A model generated the notes under the pieces. It was given only the letters and a program-made list of their open reading frames with translations, did no database searches and was not told the DNA's origin. From the NCBI RefSeq assembly GCF_900101175.1, contig NZ_FNFQ01000005.1:62001-126000 (forward strand): 64,000 bases of DNA, read 5' to 3'. The position numbers and the translations under genes were made by a program. The DNA comes from Stenotrophomonas pavanii (lineage in GTDB: Bacteria; Pseudomonadota; Gammaproteobacteria; Xanthomonadales; Xanthomonadaceae). Each line of letters opens with the position of its first letter. Positions within the stretch are counted from its first letter, which is position 1. Below are positions 31,142 to 39,602 of this stretch, piece after piece.

Positions 31142-34100
31142 ATGACCAGTACCGCGCAACTCACTTCGCCCTCTTCCGCCGACCTGATCGACCGTGACTA
31201 CACGCTCGACCACAAGTACACCCGCAACGAGGGGCGGATCTACCTGAGTGGCGTACAGGCGCTGGTACGGCTGCCCTTGATGCAGCGCCTGCGCGATGCC
31301 GCCGAAGGCATCGACAGTGCCGGCTTCGTCAGCGGCTACCGCGGCAGCCCGCTGGGCGGCTTCGACCTGGAGCTGTGGCGCGCGCGCAAGCACCTGGAAG
31401 CCGCCCGGGTGAAGTTCACCCCGGGCCTGAACGAGGACCTGGGCGCCACCATGGTGTGGGGCACCCAGCAGACCAACCTGTTTCCCGGCGCCAACGTGCA
31501 GGGCGTGTTTGGGATGTGGTACGGCAAGGGTCCGGGCGTGGACCGCTGCGGCGACGTGTTCAAGCACGCCAATGCCGCCGGCACCTCGCGCTACGGTGGC
31601 GTGCTGGCGCTGGCCGCCGATGACCATGCATGCCGTAGTTCGACCCTGCCACATGGCAGCGAGGACGAGTTCGTCAGCGCGATGATGCCGGTGCTGAACC
31701 CGGCCGGCGTGCAGGACATCCTGGACATGGGCCTGCTGGGCTGGGCGATGAGCCGCTACACCGGGCGCTGGGTCGGCTTCAAGACCATCGCCGAGACGGT
31801 CGAATCGTCGGCCTCGGTCGAGGTCGACCCGATGGCGCGCCGCATCGTGCTGCCGGAAGACTTCGAAATGCCCTCGGGCGGCCTCAACATCCGCTGGCCG
31901 GACCCGCCGCTGGACCAGGAAATGCGCCTGCACCGCTATGCGGTGAAGGCGGCACAGGCGTTCGCCCGCGCCAACGGCATCGACAGGGTGGTGATGGATG
32001 CGCCGCGCGCGCGGCTGGGCATCGTCACCACCGGCAAGAGCTACCTGGACGTGCTGCAGGCGCTGGAATACCTGGGCCTGGACGAAGCCGCGTGCGCCGA
32101 CATCGGCATCCGCGTGTACAAGGTCGGCATGACCTGGCCGCTGGAGCCGCAGGGCATCGCGCGCTTCGCGCAGGGCCTGGAAGACATCATCGTGGTGGAG
32201 GAGAAGCGTGCCTTCATCGAGCGCCAGATGAAGGAACAGTTTTTCAATTGGCCGGCCAGCTGGGGCCAGCGCCCGTCCATCGTCGGCAAGTACGACGAGA
32301 GCGGCGAATGGATCCTGCCGTCCACCGGTGAACTGACCCCGGCCACCATCGCCGGCGTGATCGGCCGCCGCATCCAGAAGTTCTTCAACAACGCGTCGAT
32401 CGAGCAGCGCCTGCAGTGGATGCAGGAGAAGGAAGCCGAGCTGGCGTTGCCGCGCGCCAGCTTCCCGCGCGTGCCGCATTACTGCTCGGGCTGCCCGCAC
32501 AACACGTCCACCAACGTGCCGGAAGGCTCGCGTGCGCTGGCCGGCATCGGTTGCCATTACATGGTGACCTGGATGGACCGCAGCACCGATACCTTCACCC
32601 ACATGGGCGGCGAAGGCGTGACCTGGGCCGGGCAGGCGCCGTTCACCGATACCCCCCACGTGTTCCAGAACCTCGGCGACGGCACCTACTTCCACAGTGG
32701 TTCGCTGGCGATCCGGCAGGCGGTCGCCGCCGGCGTCAACATCACTTACAAGATCCTCTACAACGATGCCGTGGCGATGACCGGCGGCCAGCCGGTGGAC
32801 GGCCCGCTGAGCGTGCCGGACATCGCCAGGCAGATGCGCGCCGAAGGCATCCACACCATCGTGGTGCTGTCGGACAACATCGGCAAGTGGACCGCCCAGC
32901 GCGAGCACTTCCCCAGCGACGTCGAGTTCCATGACCGCAGCGAGCTGGACGAAGTGCAGAAGCGCCTGCGCGAGGTGAAGGGTGTTTCGATCCTGATCTA
33001 CGAACAGACCTGTGCCACCGAGAAGCGCCGTCGCCGCAAGCGCGGCAAGCTGGAAGATCCGCAGAAGCGGGTGATGATCAACTCGCTGGTCTGCGAAGGT
33101 TGCGGCGACTGCGGCAAGAAGAGCTTCTGCGTGTCGGTGCTGCCGAAGGAAACCGAGTTCGGGCGCAAGCGCGAGATCGACCAGTCCAACTGCAACAAGG
33201 ACTATTCCTGCGTGAACGGGTTCTGCCCGAGCTTCGTCACCGTGCACGGCGGCCAGCCGCGCAAGGGCAGCAAGCGCGATGCCTCCACGCTGCTGGACAA
33301 TTTGCCGGCACCAACCATCCGCGGCACGCTGGAACAGCCCTGGAACATCCTGATCACCGGTGTCGGCGGTACCGGCGTGGTGACCATCGGTGCGCTGCTG
33401 GGCATGGCCGGCCACCTGGAAGGCAAGGGCGCGACCGTGCTCGACCAGACCGGCCTGGCGCAGAAGGGCGGTGCGGTGACCACGCACATCCGCATTGCAC
33501 GCCGCCCGGACGACATCCACGCCGTGCGCATCGCCGCCGGTGAGGCCGACCTGGTGCTGGGCTGCGACATGGTGGTGGTGAACGACTACTGGGCATTGTC
33601 GAAGGTGCGTGCCGGCCGTTCGCAGGTCGTGCTGAACACCTACGAAGCCATGCCCGGTACCTTCACCACGCGCCCGGACATGCAGTTCCCGGCCGCCGAC
33701 ATCATCGCCGGCGTGCGCGTGGCCTTGGGCGGCCAGGAGCCGCTGCTGCTGGATGCCACCCAGCTGGCCACCGCCCTGCTGGGCGATGCCATCGCCGCCA
33801 ACCTGTTCATCCTCGGCTACGCGTGGCAGCAGGGCCTGGTGCCGCTGTCGTTCGAATCGCTGATGCGCGCCATCGAACTCAACGGTGCCGCCGTGGCGAT
33901 GAACCAGCAGGCCTTTGCCTGGGGCCGCCTGGCCGTGGTCGACCCGCAGGCGGTGCAGCAGGCCGCCGGCCTGGTGCGCAACCGCCACACCGATACCGAG
34001 TCCACCCCGGGCCCGCTGCATCCGCTGCCGCCGGGCGAGTGGGAAGGCAATGAATGGGGTGCGACCGCGGCACCGCGCAACACCGGTGACGAACGCGAAC

Positions 34101-34828
34101 TGCGCGGCCTGCCTGCGCACGGCGGGGACGTGGCGTTCCTGCCGCTGGACGACGCGCGCTTGTCGCGCTCGCTGGATGAAATGATCGAGCGCCGCGCCGC
34201 GTTCCTGGTCGAATACCAGGACGCGGCCTACGCCAACCGCTACCGCAGCCTGGTCGAGCGCGTGCGCCGCGCCGAAGCCGATCGCATCGGCGGCTCCACG
34301 GCGCTGACCGAGACCGTGGCCCGCTATCTGTTCAAGCTGATGGCGTACAAGGACGAGTACGAGGTGGCCCGCCTGTACACCAGCGGCGACTTCCAGCGCC
34401 GCCTGCAGCAGCAGTTCGAGGGTGACTACCAGCTGCGCTTCCACCTGGCACCGCCGCTGTTTGCGAAGAAGGACGAGCAGGGCCGGTTGCTGAAGAAGGA
34501 ATACGGGCCGTGGATGTTCAAGGCCTTCGGCCTGCTGGCCAGGTTGAAGTTCCTGCGTGGCGGTCGCTTCGATGTGTTCGGCCGCACGGCCGAGCGCCGC
34601 ATGGAACGCACGCTGATCACCGACTACGAGGCCACCGTGCAGGTGCTGCTGGATGGCCTGGACGATGATCGCCTGGCACTGGCGGTGGAGATCGCCAGCA
34701 TTCCCGAGCACATCCGCGGCTTCGGCCACGTCAAGGAAGCGCATTTCGAACAGGCCAAGGCGCGCGAAGCGGTTCTGCTGGCACAGTGGCGCAACCCGAA
34801 GGCGCTGCACATCGTGCAGGTGGCGTAA
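31142..34828 (+). CDS. Indolepyruvate:ferredoxin oxidoreductase-family protein, fused subunits
   Basis: A 1228-residue single-chain 2-oxoacid:ferredoxin oxidoreductase. Order: pyrimidine/TPP-binding core (GYRGSPLGGFD; LNEDLGATMVWGTQQ), transketolase-like part, TPP domain (PHYCSGCPHNTSTNVPEGS; GGEGVTW), a Cys cluster (VCEGCGDCGKKSFC plus CNKDYSCVNGFC) for iron-sulfur clusters, and a gamma domain (GVGGTGVVTIGALLGMA; GLAQKGGAVTTH). Long fused forms occur in aerobic proteobacteria and oxidise aryl- or branched-chain 2-oxoacids to acyl-CoA. The ATG at 31142 follows a TACAAT -10 candidate at 31074-31079. No ferredoxin gene is adjacent. Confidence 0.88.
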   Translation: MTSTAQLTSPSSADLIDRDYTLDHKYTRNEGRIYLSGVQALVRLPLMQRLRDAAEGIDSAGFVSGYRGSPLGGFDLELWRARKHLEAARVKFTPGLNEDLGATMVWGTQQTNLFPGANVQGVFGMWYGKGPGVDRCGDVFKHANAAGTSRYGGVLALAADDHACRSSTLPHGSEDEFVSAMMPVLNPAGVQDILDMGLLGWAMSRYTGRWVGFKTIAETVESSASVEVDPMARRIVLPEDFEMPSGGLNIRWPDPPLDQEMRLHRYAVKAAQAFARANGIDRVVMDAPRARLGIVTTGKSYLDVLQALEYLGLDEAACADIGIRVYKVGMTWPLEPQGIARFAQGLEDIIVVEEKRAFIERQMKEQFFNWPASWGQRPSIVGKYDESGEWILPSTGELTPATIAGVIGRRIQKFFNNASIEQRLQWMQEKEAELALPRASFPRVPHYCSGCPHNTSTNVPEGSRALAGIGCHYMVTWMDRSTDTFTHMGGEGVTWAGQAPFTDTPHVFQNLGDGTYFHSGSLAIRQAVAAGVNITYKILYNDAVAMTGGQPVDGPLSVPDIARQMRAEGIHTIVVLSDNIGKWTAQREHFPSDVEFHDRSELDEVQKRLREVKGVSILIYEQTCATEKRRRRKRGKLEDPQKRVMINSLVCEGCGDCGKKSFCVSVLPKETEFGRKREIDQSNCNKDYSCVNGFCPSFVTVHGGQPRKGSKRDASTLLDNLPAPTIRGTLEQPWNILITGVGGTGVVTIGALLGMAGHLEGKGATVLDQTGLAQKGGAVTTHIRIARRPDDIHAVRIAAGEADLVLGCDMVVVNDYWALSKVRAGRSQVVLNTYEAMPGTFTTRPDMQFPAADIIAGVRVALGGQEPLLLDATQLATALLGDAIAANLFILGYAWQQGLVPLSFESLMRAIELNGAAVAMNQQAFAWGRLAVVDPQAVQQAAGLVRNRHTDTESTPGPLHPLPPGEWEGNEWGATAAPRNTGDERELRGLPAHGGDVAFLPLDDARLSRSLDEMIERRAAFLVEYQDAAYANRYRSLVERVRRAEADRIGGSTALTETVARYLFKLMAYKDEYEVARLYTSGDFQRRLQQQFEGDYQLRFHLAPPLFAKKDEQGRLLKKEYGPWMFKAFGLLARLKFLRGGRFDVFGRTAERRMERTLITDYEATVQVLLDGLDDDRLALAVEIASIPEHIRGFGHVKEAHFEQAKAREAVLLAQWRNPKALHIVQVA

Positions 34829-34841
34829 GGCCGCGGAACAG

Positions 34842-34904
34842 GTAATGCCGGCCGCTGGCGGGCATTCATCCTGGCAATCGGTGCCGGCCAGCGGCCGGCA
34901 CTAC
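34842..34904. repeat. SMAG inverted pair
   Basis: GTAATGCCGGCCGCTGGCG opens and GCCGGCCAGCGGCCGGCACTAC closes the pair. It lies between two convergent genes and may stop both transcripts. Confidence 0.8.
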
Positions 34905-34911
34905 CGGCGGT

Positions 34912-35526
34912 TCAGCCCAGCCGCCACAGCAGCAACCGGTTGTTGGCCGGCATCGCGACATCCCCCAGCCGGGTGAATCCGTTGTCGGCCGCCAGCGCCT
35001 GCACCGCCTCGCTGTCGCGGATGCCGCTGCGCGGATCGCGCGCCTTCAGCCAGGCGTCAAACTGCGCGTTGCTGTCGCTGGTGTAGCGACCGCCGTAGTT
35101 GAACGGGCCATACACCGCCAGCAGCGCGCCGTGGCGCAGTACCGCAGGCAGCGCGGCGAACAGTGCCTGCACATGCGCCCAGCTCATGATGTGCAGGGTG
35201 TTGGCGCTGAATGCGGCGTCGAACATGCTGCCTTCCGGCAGGCTCAGGCCGTTCGCCGGCGGCAGCTCCACCTGCAGTGCCACCGGCGGCAGCAGGTTCA
35301 GCAGCGCCGCTTCCGCGCGCCAGGCCTCGATGCCGGGCAGATGGTCCGGATGGTCGGTGGGCTGCCAGCGCAGCCAGGGCCAACGCTCGGCGAAGAACGC
35401 CGCGTGCTGGCCGGTGCCACTGCCGATTTCCAGCAGCCGATGACGGTCGCCCATCCACGGGTCGAGCGCGGCGGCGATCGGTTCGCGGTTGCGCTCGCAG
35501 GCTGCTGAATACGGCTTGCTCGACAT
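34912..35526 (-). CDS. DUF938-family SAM-dependent methyltransferase
   Basis: A 204-residue class I methyltransferase: SAM motif I LLEIGSGTGQHAAFFA, acidic motif WQPTDHPDHLPGIEAW, FSANTLHIMSW and YGPFNYGGRYTSDSNAQFD, all typical of DUF938. Substrate unknown. I take the ATG at 35526 (MSSKPYSAACERN), the family start; upstream codons in frame run into repeats. Its 5' side is occupied by ~750 bp of repeats, so its promoter must lie within or next to module B. Confidence 0.85.
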   Translation of the reverse strand: MSSKPYSAACERNREPIAAALDPWMGDRHRLLEIGSGTGQHAAFFAERWPWLRWQPTDHPDHLPGIEAWRAEAALLNLLPPVALQVELPPANGLSLPEGSMFDAAFSANTLHIMSWAHVQALFAALPAVLRHGALLAVYGPFNYGGRYTSDSNAQFDAWLKARDPRSGIRDSEAVQALAADNGFTRLGDVAMPANNRLLLWRLG

Positions 35527-35658
35527 CAGGGACGGTGTCCAGGCGGGGTCGTCCCCATTGTGCACGAGGGGGGGTTGCTCGGCAGGGCTTGCAGCCCTGC
35601 ACCCGCAGGAGCAACGGCAAAGGCCGAAGCAACGTCAAAAGCGGACTTCCTGTGGGTT

Positions 35659-35760
35659 GGCGGGGTGGGTCCGATTGCGGGGGACGCCGTAAATACGTCC
35701 CTGTAGGCTCGGTCGCGCCATCCATGGCGCTCACGCCCCCGCAACCGGACCCACCCCGCC
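35659..35760. repeat. Large structured palindrome, copy B (reverse orientation)
   Basis: Arms of 25 bp (35659-35683 and 35736-35760) differ at one position. The core hairpin is GCGCCATCCATGGCGC (35715-35730). Read on the minus strand, the core also contains GACCGAGCC and TTTACGGCG, as in copy A, although the arm sequence is different. Confidence 0.8.
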
Positions 35761-35795
35761 TTCGACAGTTTTCTGCGATCTGTCGGGACGACCGT

Positions 35796-35835
35796 GGGTC
35801 AGATCCGTTTTCCGAAGGAAAACGGATCTGACCCC
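35796..35835. repeat. GGGTCAGA palindromic repeat
   Basis: GGGTCAGATCCGTTTTCC pairs with GGAAAACGGATCTGACCCC, the centre of the B/C inverted pair. Confidence 0.75.
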
Positions 35836-35908
35836 GGTTCCATTTCGATATCTGACAGATGTGTCGACCAAGGTCGACACCTACCAACAGCCGCAGGGAT
35901 CTGTCAGA

Positions 35909-36086
35909 GGCGGGGCGGTGTGGGTGGGCAGGACCGTTGGCGCCATGGATGGCGCCATCGAGCCCCCAGGGGTGAGGGCGCTTTGCTTGCGAAGCACTGC
36001 TTCGCAAGCGCCCGAACGCACAGCCGCCAGCGGCTGGGCCGGTCTGGGGGTTTACGGCGTGTCCTGCCCACCCACACCGCCCCGCC
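35909..36086. repeat. Large structured palindrome, copy C
   Basis: The 26-bp arms (35909-35934 and 36061-36086) are perfectly complementary and again have their own sequence. Core hairpin GGCGCCATGGATGGCGCC (35939-35956), then ATCGAGCCCCCAG paired with CTGGGGG, TTTACGGCG, and an extra inserted hairpin (GCTTGCGAAGC / GCTTCGCAAGC). Confidence 0.82.
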
Positions 36087-36284
36087 ATCCCACGGAATGC
36101 CGCTCTGGCTTTGGCCGTTGCCTTTGCCGCTGCATTGAGCAGGTGCAGGGCGCAGCCCTGCCGAAACCCTCCCAACCATGACTGCAGTCACTTGCCCGGT
36201 GGCGCCGCGCTGGCGAAAGTCGAGGAGTTGACGTGATCGGTCCGGCCCGTTGCCAACCGCACGCAAGCGAGAGAGAGAAACGCT

Positions 36285-37916
36285 GTGCAACGACGTGAGT
36301 TCCTGGCTTTTTCCGGTCTGGGCCTGGCGGGCCTGCTGCTGCCGCATTCCCGTGCCATCGCCGCCGAGCAACTGCTCGCCCCGGTCGACCCCCTCCAGCG
36401 CCGACGCCTGGCGGACGTTGCGCTGGCGACCGCACGCACGGCCAAGGCCAGCTACTGCGATGTGCGCATCGGCCGCTACCTCAACCAGTCGGTCATCACC
36501 CGCGAGCACCAGGTCGGCAATGTGACCAACCGCGAATCGTCCGGCGTGGGCGTGCGGGTGATCGTCAACGGGGCCTGGGGCTTCGCCGCCACCCACCAGC
36601 AGACCGAGGCCGCGGTCCGCGCGGCGGTGGAGCAGGCCGCCGCGATCGCCCGCGCCAACGCCAGCATCCAGACCCGGCCGGTGCAGCTGGCGCCGACGCC
36701 GCCGGTCGGGGAGGTGCGCTGGCAGACCCCGATCCGCAGGAACGCGATGGCGGTGCCGATCCAGGACAAGGTCGAGCTGCTGCTAGCACTCAATGCGGCC
36801 GCGCTGGATGCGGGCGCCGACTACATCAATTCCACCCTGTTCCTGGTCAACGAACAGAAATACTTCGCCTCCAGCGACGGCTCGTTCATCGACCAGGACA
36901 TCCACCGCATCTGGTTGCCGTTCACCGCCACCGCCATCGACAAGGCCAGCGGCAAGTTCCGCACCCGCGCCGGGCTGTCCTCGCCGATGGGCATGGGCTA
37001 TGAGTTCCTCGATGGCGATGCGCGCGGCAAGGTGCACCTGCCCGGTGGCATCACCGCTTACCGCGATTCCTACGATCCGGTCGAGGACGCCATTGCGGCC
37101 GCCCGCCACGCGCGCGAGAAACTGAAGGCGCCGTCGGTGAAGCCCGGCAAGTACGACCTGGTGCTGGACCCGTCCAACCTGTTCCTGACCATCCACGAGA
37201 ACGTCGGCCACCCGCTGGAGCTGGACCGCGTGCTCGGCTACGAAGCCAACTACGCCGGCACCAGCTTCGCCACGCTGGACAAGCGCGATGCGGGTTTCCG
37301 CTGGGGCAGCGACATCGTCACCTTCTTCGCCGACAAGACCCAGCCGGGCAGCCTCGGTGCGGTCGGCTACGACGACGAGGGCGTAAAGACCCAGCGCTGG
37401 GACCTGGTGCGCGACGGCATCCTGGTCGATTACCAGGCCACCCGCGATGAAGCCCACATCCTCGGCCGCGATGCCTCGCACGGCTGCAGCTATGCCGATT
37501 CCTGGTCCAGCGTGCAGTTCCAGCGCATGGCCAATGTCTCGCTGGCACCGGGCAAACAGCCGCTCAGCGTCGAGGACATGATCAAGGACGTCGAGAACGG
37601 CATCTACATCCATGGCCGCGGGTCGTATTCGATCGACCAGCAGCGCTACAACGCGCAGTTCGGCGGCCAGCTGTACTACCAGATCAAGGACGGAAAGATC
37701 GCCGGCATGGTCGAGGACGCGGCCTACCAGATCCGCACGCCGGAATTCTGGAATGCCTGCACGGCCATCTGCGACGAGCGGGATTTCCGCCTGGGCGGTT
37801 CGTTCTTCGACGGCAAGGGTCAGCCCGGCCAGGTCTCGGCGGTCTCGCACGGTTCGTCCACCACCCGCTTCAACGGCATCAACATCATCAACACCGCGCG
37901 CAGTCTCGGCGCTTGA
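36285..37916 (+). CDS. TldD-family metallopeptidase homologue 1, Tat signal
   Basis: A 543-residue TldD homologue, first gene of a nine-gene operon. GTG start with GAGAG upstream. The N-terminus MQRREFLAFSGLGLAGLLLP looks like a twin-arginine signal peptide, so export of a folded, metal-loaded enzyme is inferred; classical TldD is cytosolic. The zinc motif HENVGH begins at His304. At the place where E. coli TldD has CGKEGQ (a metal-ligand Cys, from memory), this protein has FFDGKGQ with Asp509. TldD/TldE degrade or trim unstructured peptides through an internal cavity. The substrate here is unknown. It is paralogous to the next gene throughout. Confidence 0.85.
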   Translation: MQRREFLAFSGLGLAGLLLPHSRAIAAEQLLAPVDPLQRRRLADVALATARTAKASYCDVRIGRYLNQSVITREHQVGNVTNRESSGVGVRVIVNGAWGFAATHQQTEAAVRAAVEQAAAIARANASIQTRPVQLAPTPPVGEVRWQTPIRRNAMAVPIQDKVELLLALNAAALDAGADYINSTLFLVNEQKYFASSDGSFIDQDIHRIWLPFTATAIDKASGKFRTRAGLSSPMGMGYEFLDGDARGKVHLPGGITAYRDSYDPVEDAIAAARHAREKLKAPSVKPGKYDLVLDPSNLFLTIHENVGHPLELDRVLGYEANYAGTSFATLDKRDAGFRWGSDIVTFFADKTQPGSLGAVGYDDEGVKTQRWDLVRDGILVDYQATRDEAHILGRDASHGCSYADSWSSVQFQRMANVSLAPGKQPLSVEDMIKDVENGIYIHGRGSYSIDQQRYNAQFGGQLYYQIKDGKIAGMVEDAAYQIRTPEFWNACTAICDERDFRLGGSFFDGKGQPGQVSAVSHGSSTTRFNGINIINTARSLGA

Positions 37917-37946
37917 GCCACCCATCCTTCGACATGGAGAGCAGCC

Positions 37947-39581
37947 TTGCAAAGACGTGACTTCCTGGCCCTGACCGGGCTTACCGCGGGCGGGCTGATC
38001 GTGCCCTCCCTCTTCGGCAAGGTGATCGCCGCCGAGCAGCTGCAATCCAGCCTCGACCCGGCGTTGAAGAAGCGCTTGGCCGACGCTGCACTGCAGGCGG
38101 CGCGCAGCGCCGGTGCCACCTACTGCGACGTGCGCATCGGCCGCTACCTGCGGCAGTTCGTGATCACCCGCGAGGACAAGGTGCAGAACGTGGTGAACAC
38201 CGAGTCCACCGGCGTGGGCATCCGCGTGATCGTCAACGGTGCCTGGGGTTTTGCCGCCACCAACGCGCTGGGTACCGCCGATGTGGCCCGGGCCGCGCAG
38301 CAGGCCGCGGCGATCGCCAAGGCCAATGCCGGCGTGCAGACCGCGCCGGTGCAGCTGGCCAAGGCGCCGGGCGTGGGTGAAGTCAGCTGGCGCACGCCGA
38401 TCCGCAAGAATGCGATGGAGGTGCCGATCAAGGACAAGGTCGGGCTGCTGCTGGACGTCAACGCCGCCGCAATGGGCGCTGGCGCCAGCTTCGTCAATTC
38501 GATGCTGTTCCTGGTCAACGAGCAGAAGTACTTCGCTTCCACCGATGGTTCCTACATCGACCAGGACGTGCACCGCATCTGGGCGCCGATGACGGTCACC
38601 GCCATCGACAAGGCCAGCGGCAAGTTCCGCACCCGTTCGGGCCTGTCCTCGCCGATGGGCCTGGGCTACGAGTACCTGGACGGCGCCGCCGCCGGCAAGG
38701 TGGTCAGCCCCAATGGCGTGGTCAACTACAGTTCTTCCTACGACATGAAGGAAGATGCCATCGCCGCTGCCCGGCAGGCGCAGGAGAAGCTGAAGGCACC
38801 GTCGGTGAAGCCGGGCAAGTACGACCTGGTGCTCGACCCGTCGCACACCTGGCTGACCATCCACGAATCGATCGGCCACCCGCTGGAACTGGATCGCGTG
38901 CTCGGCTACGAAGCCAACTACGCCGGTACCAGCTTCGCCACCCTGGACAAGCGCGAACAGCATTTCCAGTACGGCAGCGAGCTGGTCAACATCTTCGCCG
39001 ACAAGACCCAGCCGGGCAGCCTCGGCGCGGTGGCGTACGACGATGAAGGCGTGAAGTGCAAGCGCTGGGACCTGATCAGCAACGGCAAGCTGGTGGACTA
39101 CCAGACCATCCGCGACCAGGCCCACATCCTCGGCAAGACCGAGTCCGACGGCTGCTGCTATGCCGACTCGTGGTCCAGCGTGCAGTTCCAGCGCATGGCC
39201 AACGTGTCGATGGCACCGGGCAAGAAGCCGCTGAGCGTGCCGGACCTGATCAAGGACGTGGAGAACGGCATCTACATCATCGGTGATGGTTCGTTCTCGA
39301 TCGACCAGCAGCGCTACAACGCGCAGTTCGGTGGCCAGCTGTTCTACGAGATCAAGAACGGCCAGATCACCCGCATGCTGGAAGACGTGGCCTACCAGAT
39401 CCGCACGCCGGAGTTCTGGAACGCCTGCACCGCCGTGGCCGACGAGCGCGACTACCGCCTGGGCGGTTCGTTCTTCGACGGCAAGGGCCAGCCGGGCCAG
39501 GTCTCGGCGGTCTCGCACGGTTCGTCCACCGCGCGCTTCAACGGCATCAACGTCATCAACACCGCACGCAGCCTCGGCTGA
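37947..39581 (+). CDS. TldD-family metallopeptidase homologue 2, Tat signal
   Basis: A 544-residue paralogue of the preceding protein with the same architecture: Tat-like MQRRDFLALTGLTAGGLIVP, zinc motif HESIGH from His306, and the C-terminal GGSFFDGKGQPGQVSAVSHGSS segment. It starts at TTG with GGAGAG upstream, 30 bp after the first gene. Conservation between the copies is very high in the C-terminal half and lower at the N-terminus and in the loop around HILGKTESDGCCYADSW. Two TldD-type subunits plus one PmbA could form alternative heterodimers. An enzyme-activator split between the TldD copies is also possible. Confidence 0.85.
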   Translation: MQRRDFLALTGLTAGGLIVPSLFGKVIAAEQLQSSLDPALKKRLADAALQAARSAGATYCDVRIGRYLRQFVITREDKVQNVVNTESTGVGIRVIVNGAWGFAATNALGTADVARAAQQAAAIAKANAGVQTAPVQLAKAPGVGEVSWRTPIRKNAMEVPIKDKVGLLLDVNAAAMGAGASFVNSMLFLVNEQKYFASTDGSYIDQDVHRIWAPMTVTAIDKASGKFRTRSGLSSPMGLGYEYLDGAAAGKVVSPNGVVNYSSSYDMKEDAIAAARQAQEKLKAPSVKPGKYDLVLDPSHTWLTIHESIGHPLELDRVLGYEANYAGTSFATLDKREQHFQYGSELVNIFADKTQPGSLGAVAYDDEGVKCKRWDLISNGKLVDYQTIRDQAHILGKTESDGCCYADSWSSVQFQRMANVSMAPGKKPLSVPDLIKDVENGIYIIGDGSFSIDQQRYNAQFGGQLFYEIKNGQITRMLEDVAYQIRTPEFWNACTAVADERDYRLGGSFFDGKGQPGQVSAVSHGSSTARFNGINVINTARSLG

Positions 39582-39602
39582 CCGGTCAGGAGCCCTTACA
39601 CC

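Larger units (their letters stand above)
35527..36284. repeat. Repeat-rich intergenic region, modules B and C head to head
   Basis: No gene is seen in ~750 bp. Module B (35527-35795, reversed) and module C (35796-36180) share the same parts in opposite order around one GGGTCAGATCC hairpin (35796-35835): the linker CCAACAGCCGCAGG at C, a large hairpin in each, a TTTGGC/TTGCC-type tract, and a GCAGGGCTGC-type palindrome at each outer end. The last ~100 bp before 36285 hold the promoter of the TldD operon, but no clear -35/-10 pair could be chosen. Confidence 0.75.

Noticed and set aside
31073..34810. A 1245-codon minus-strand frame
   Set aside because: It is antisense to the oxidoreductase gene, has the biased composition of a shadow frame (His, Gln, Val, Arg rich), and shows no recognisable domain.
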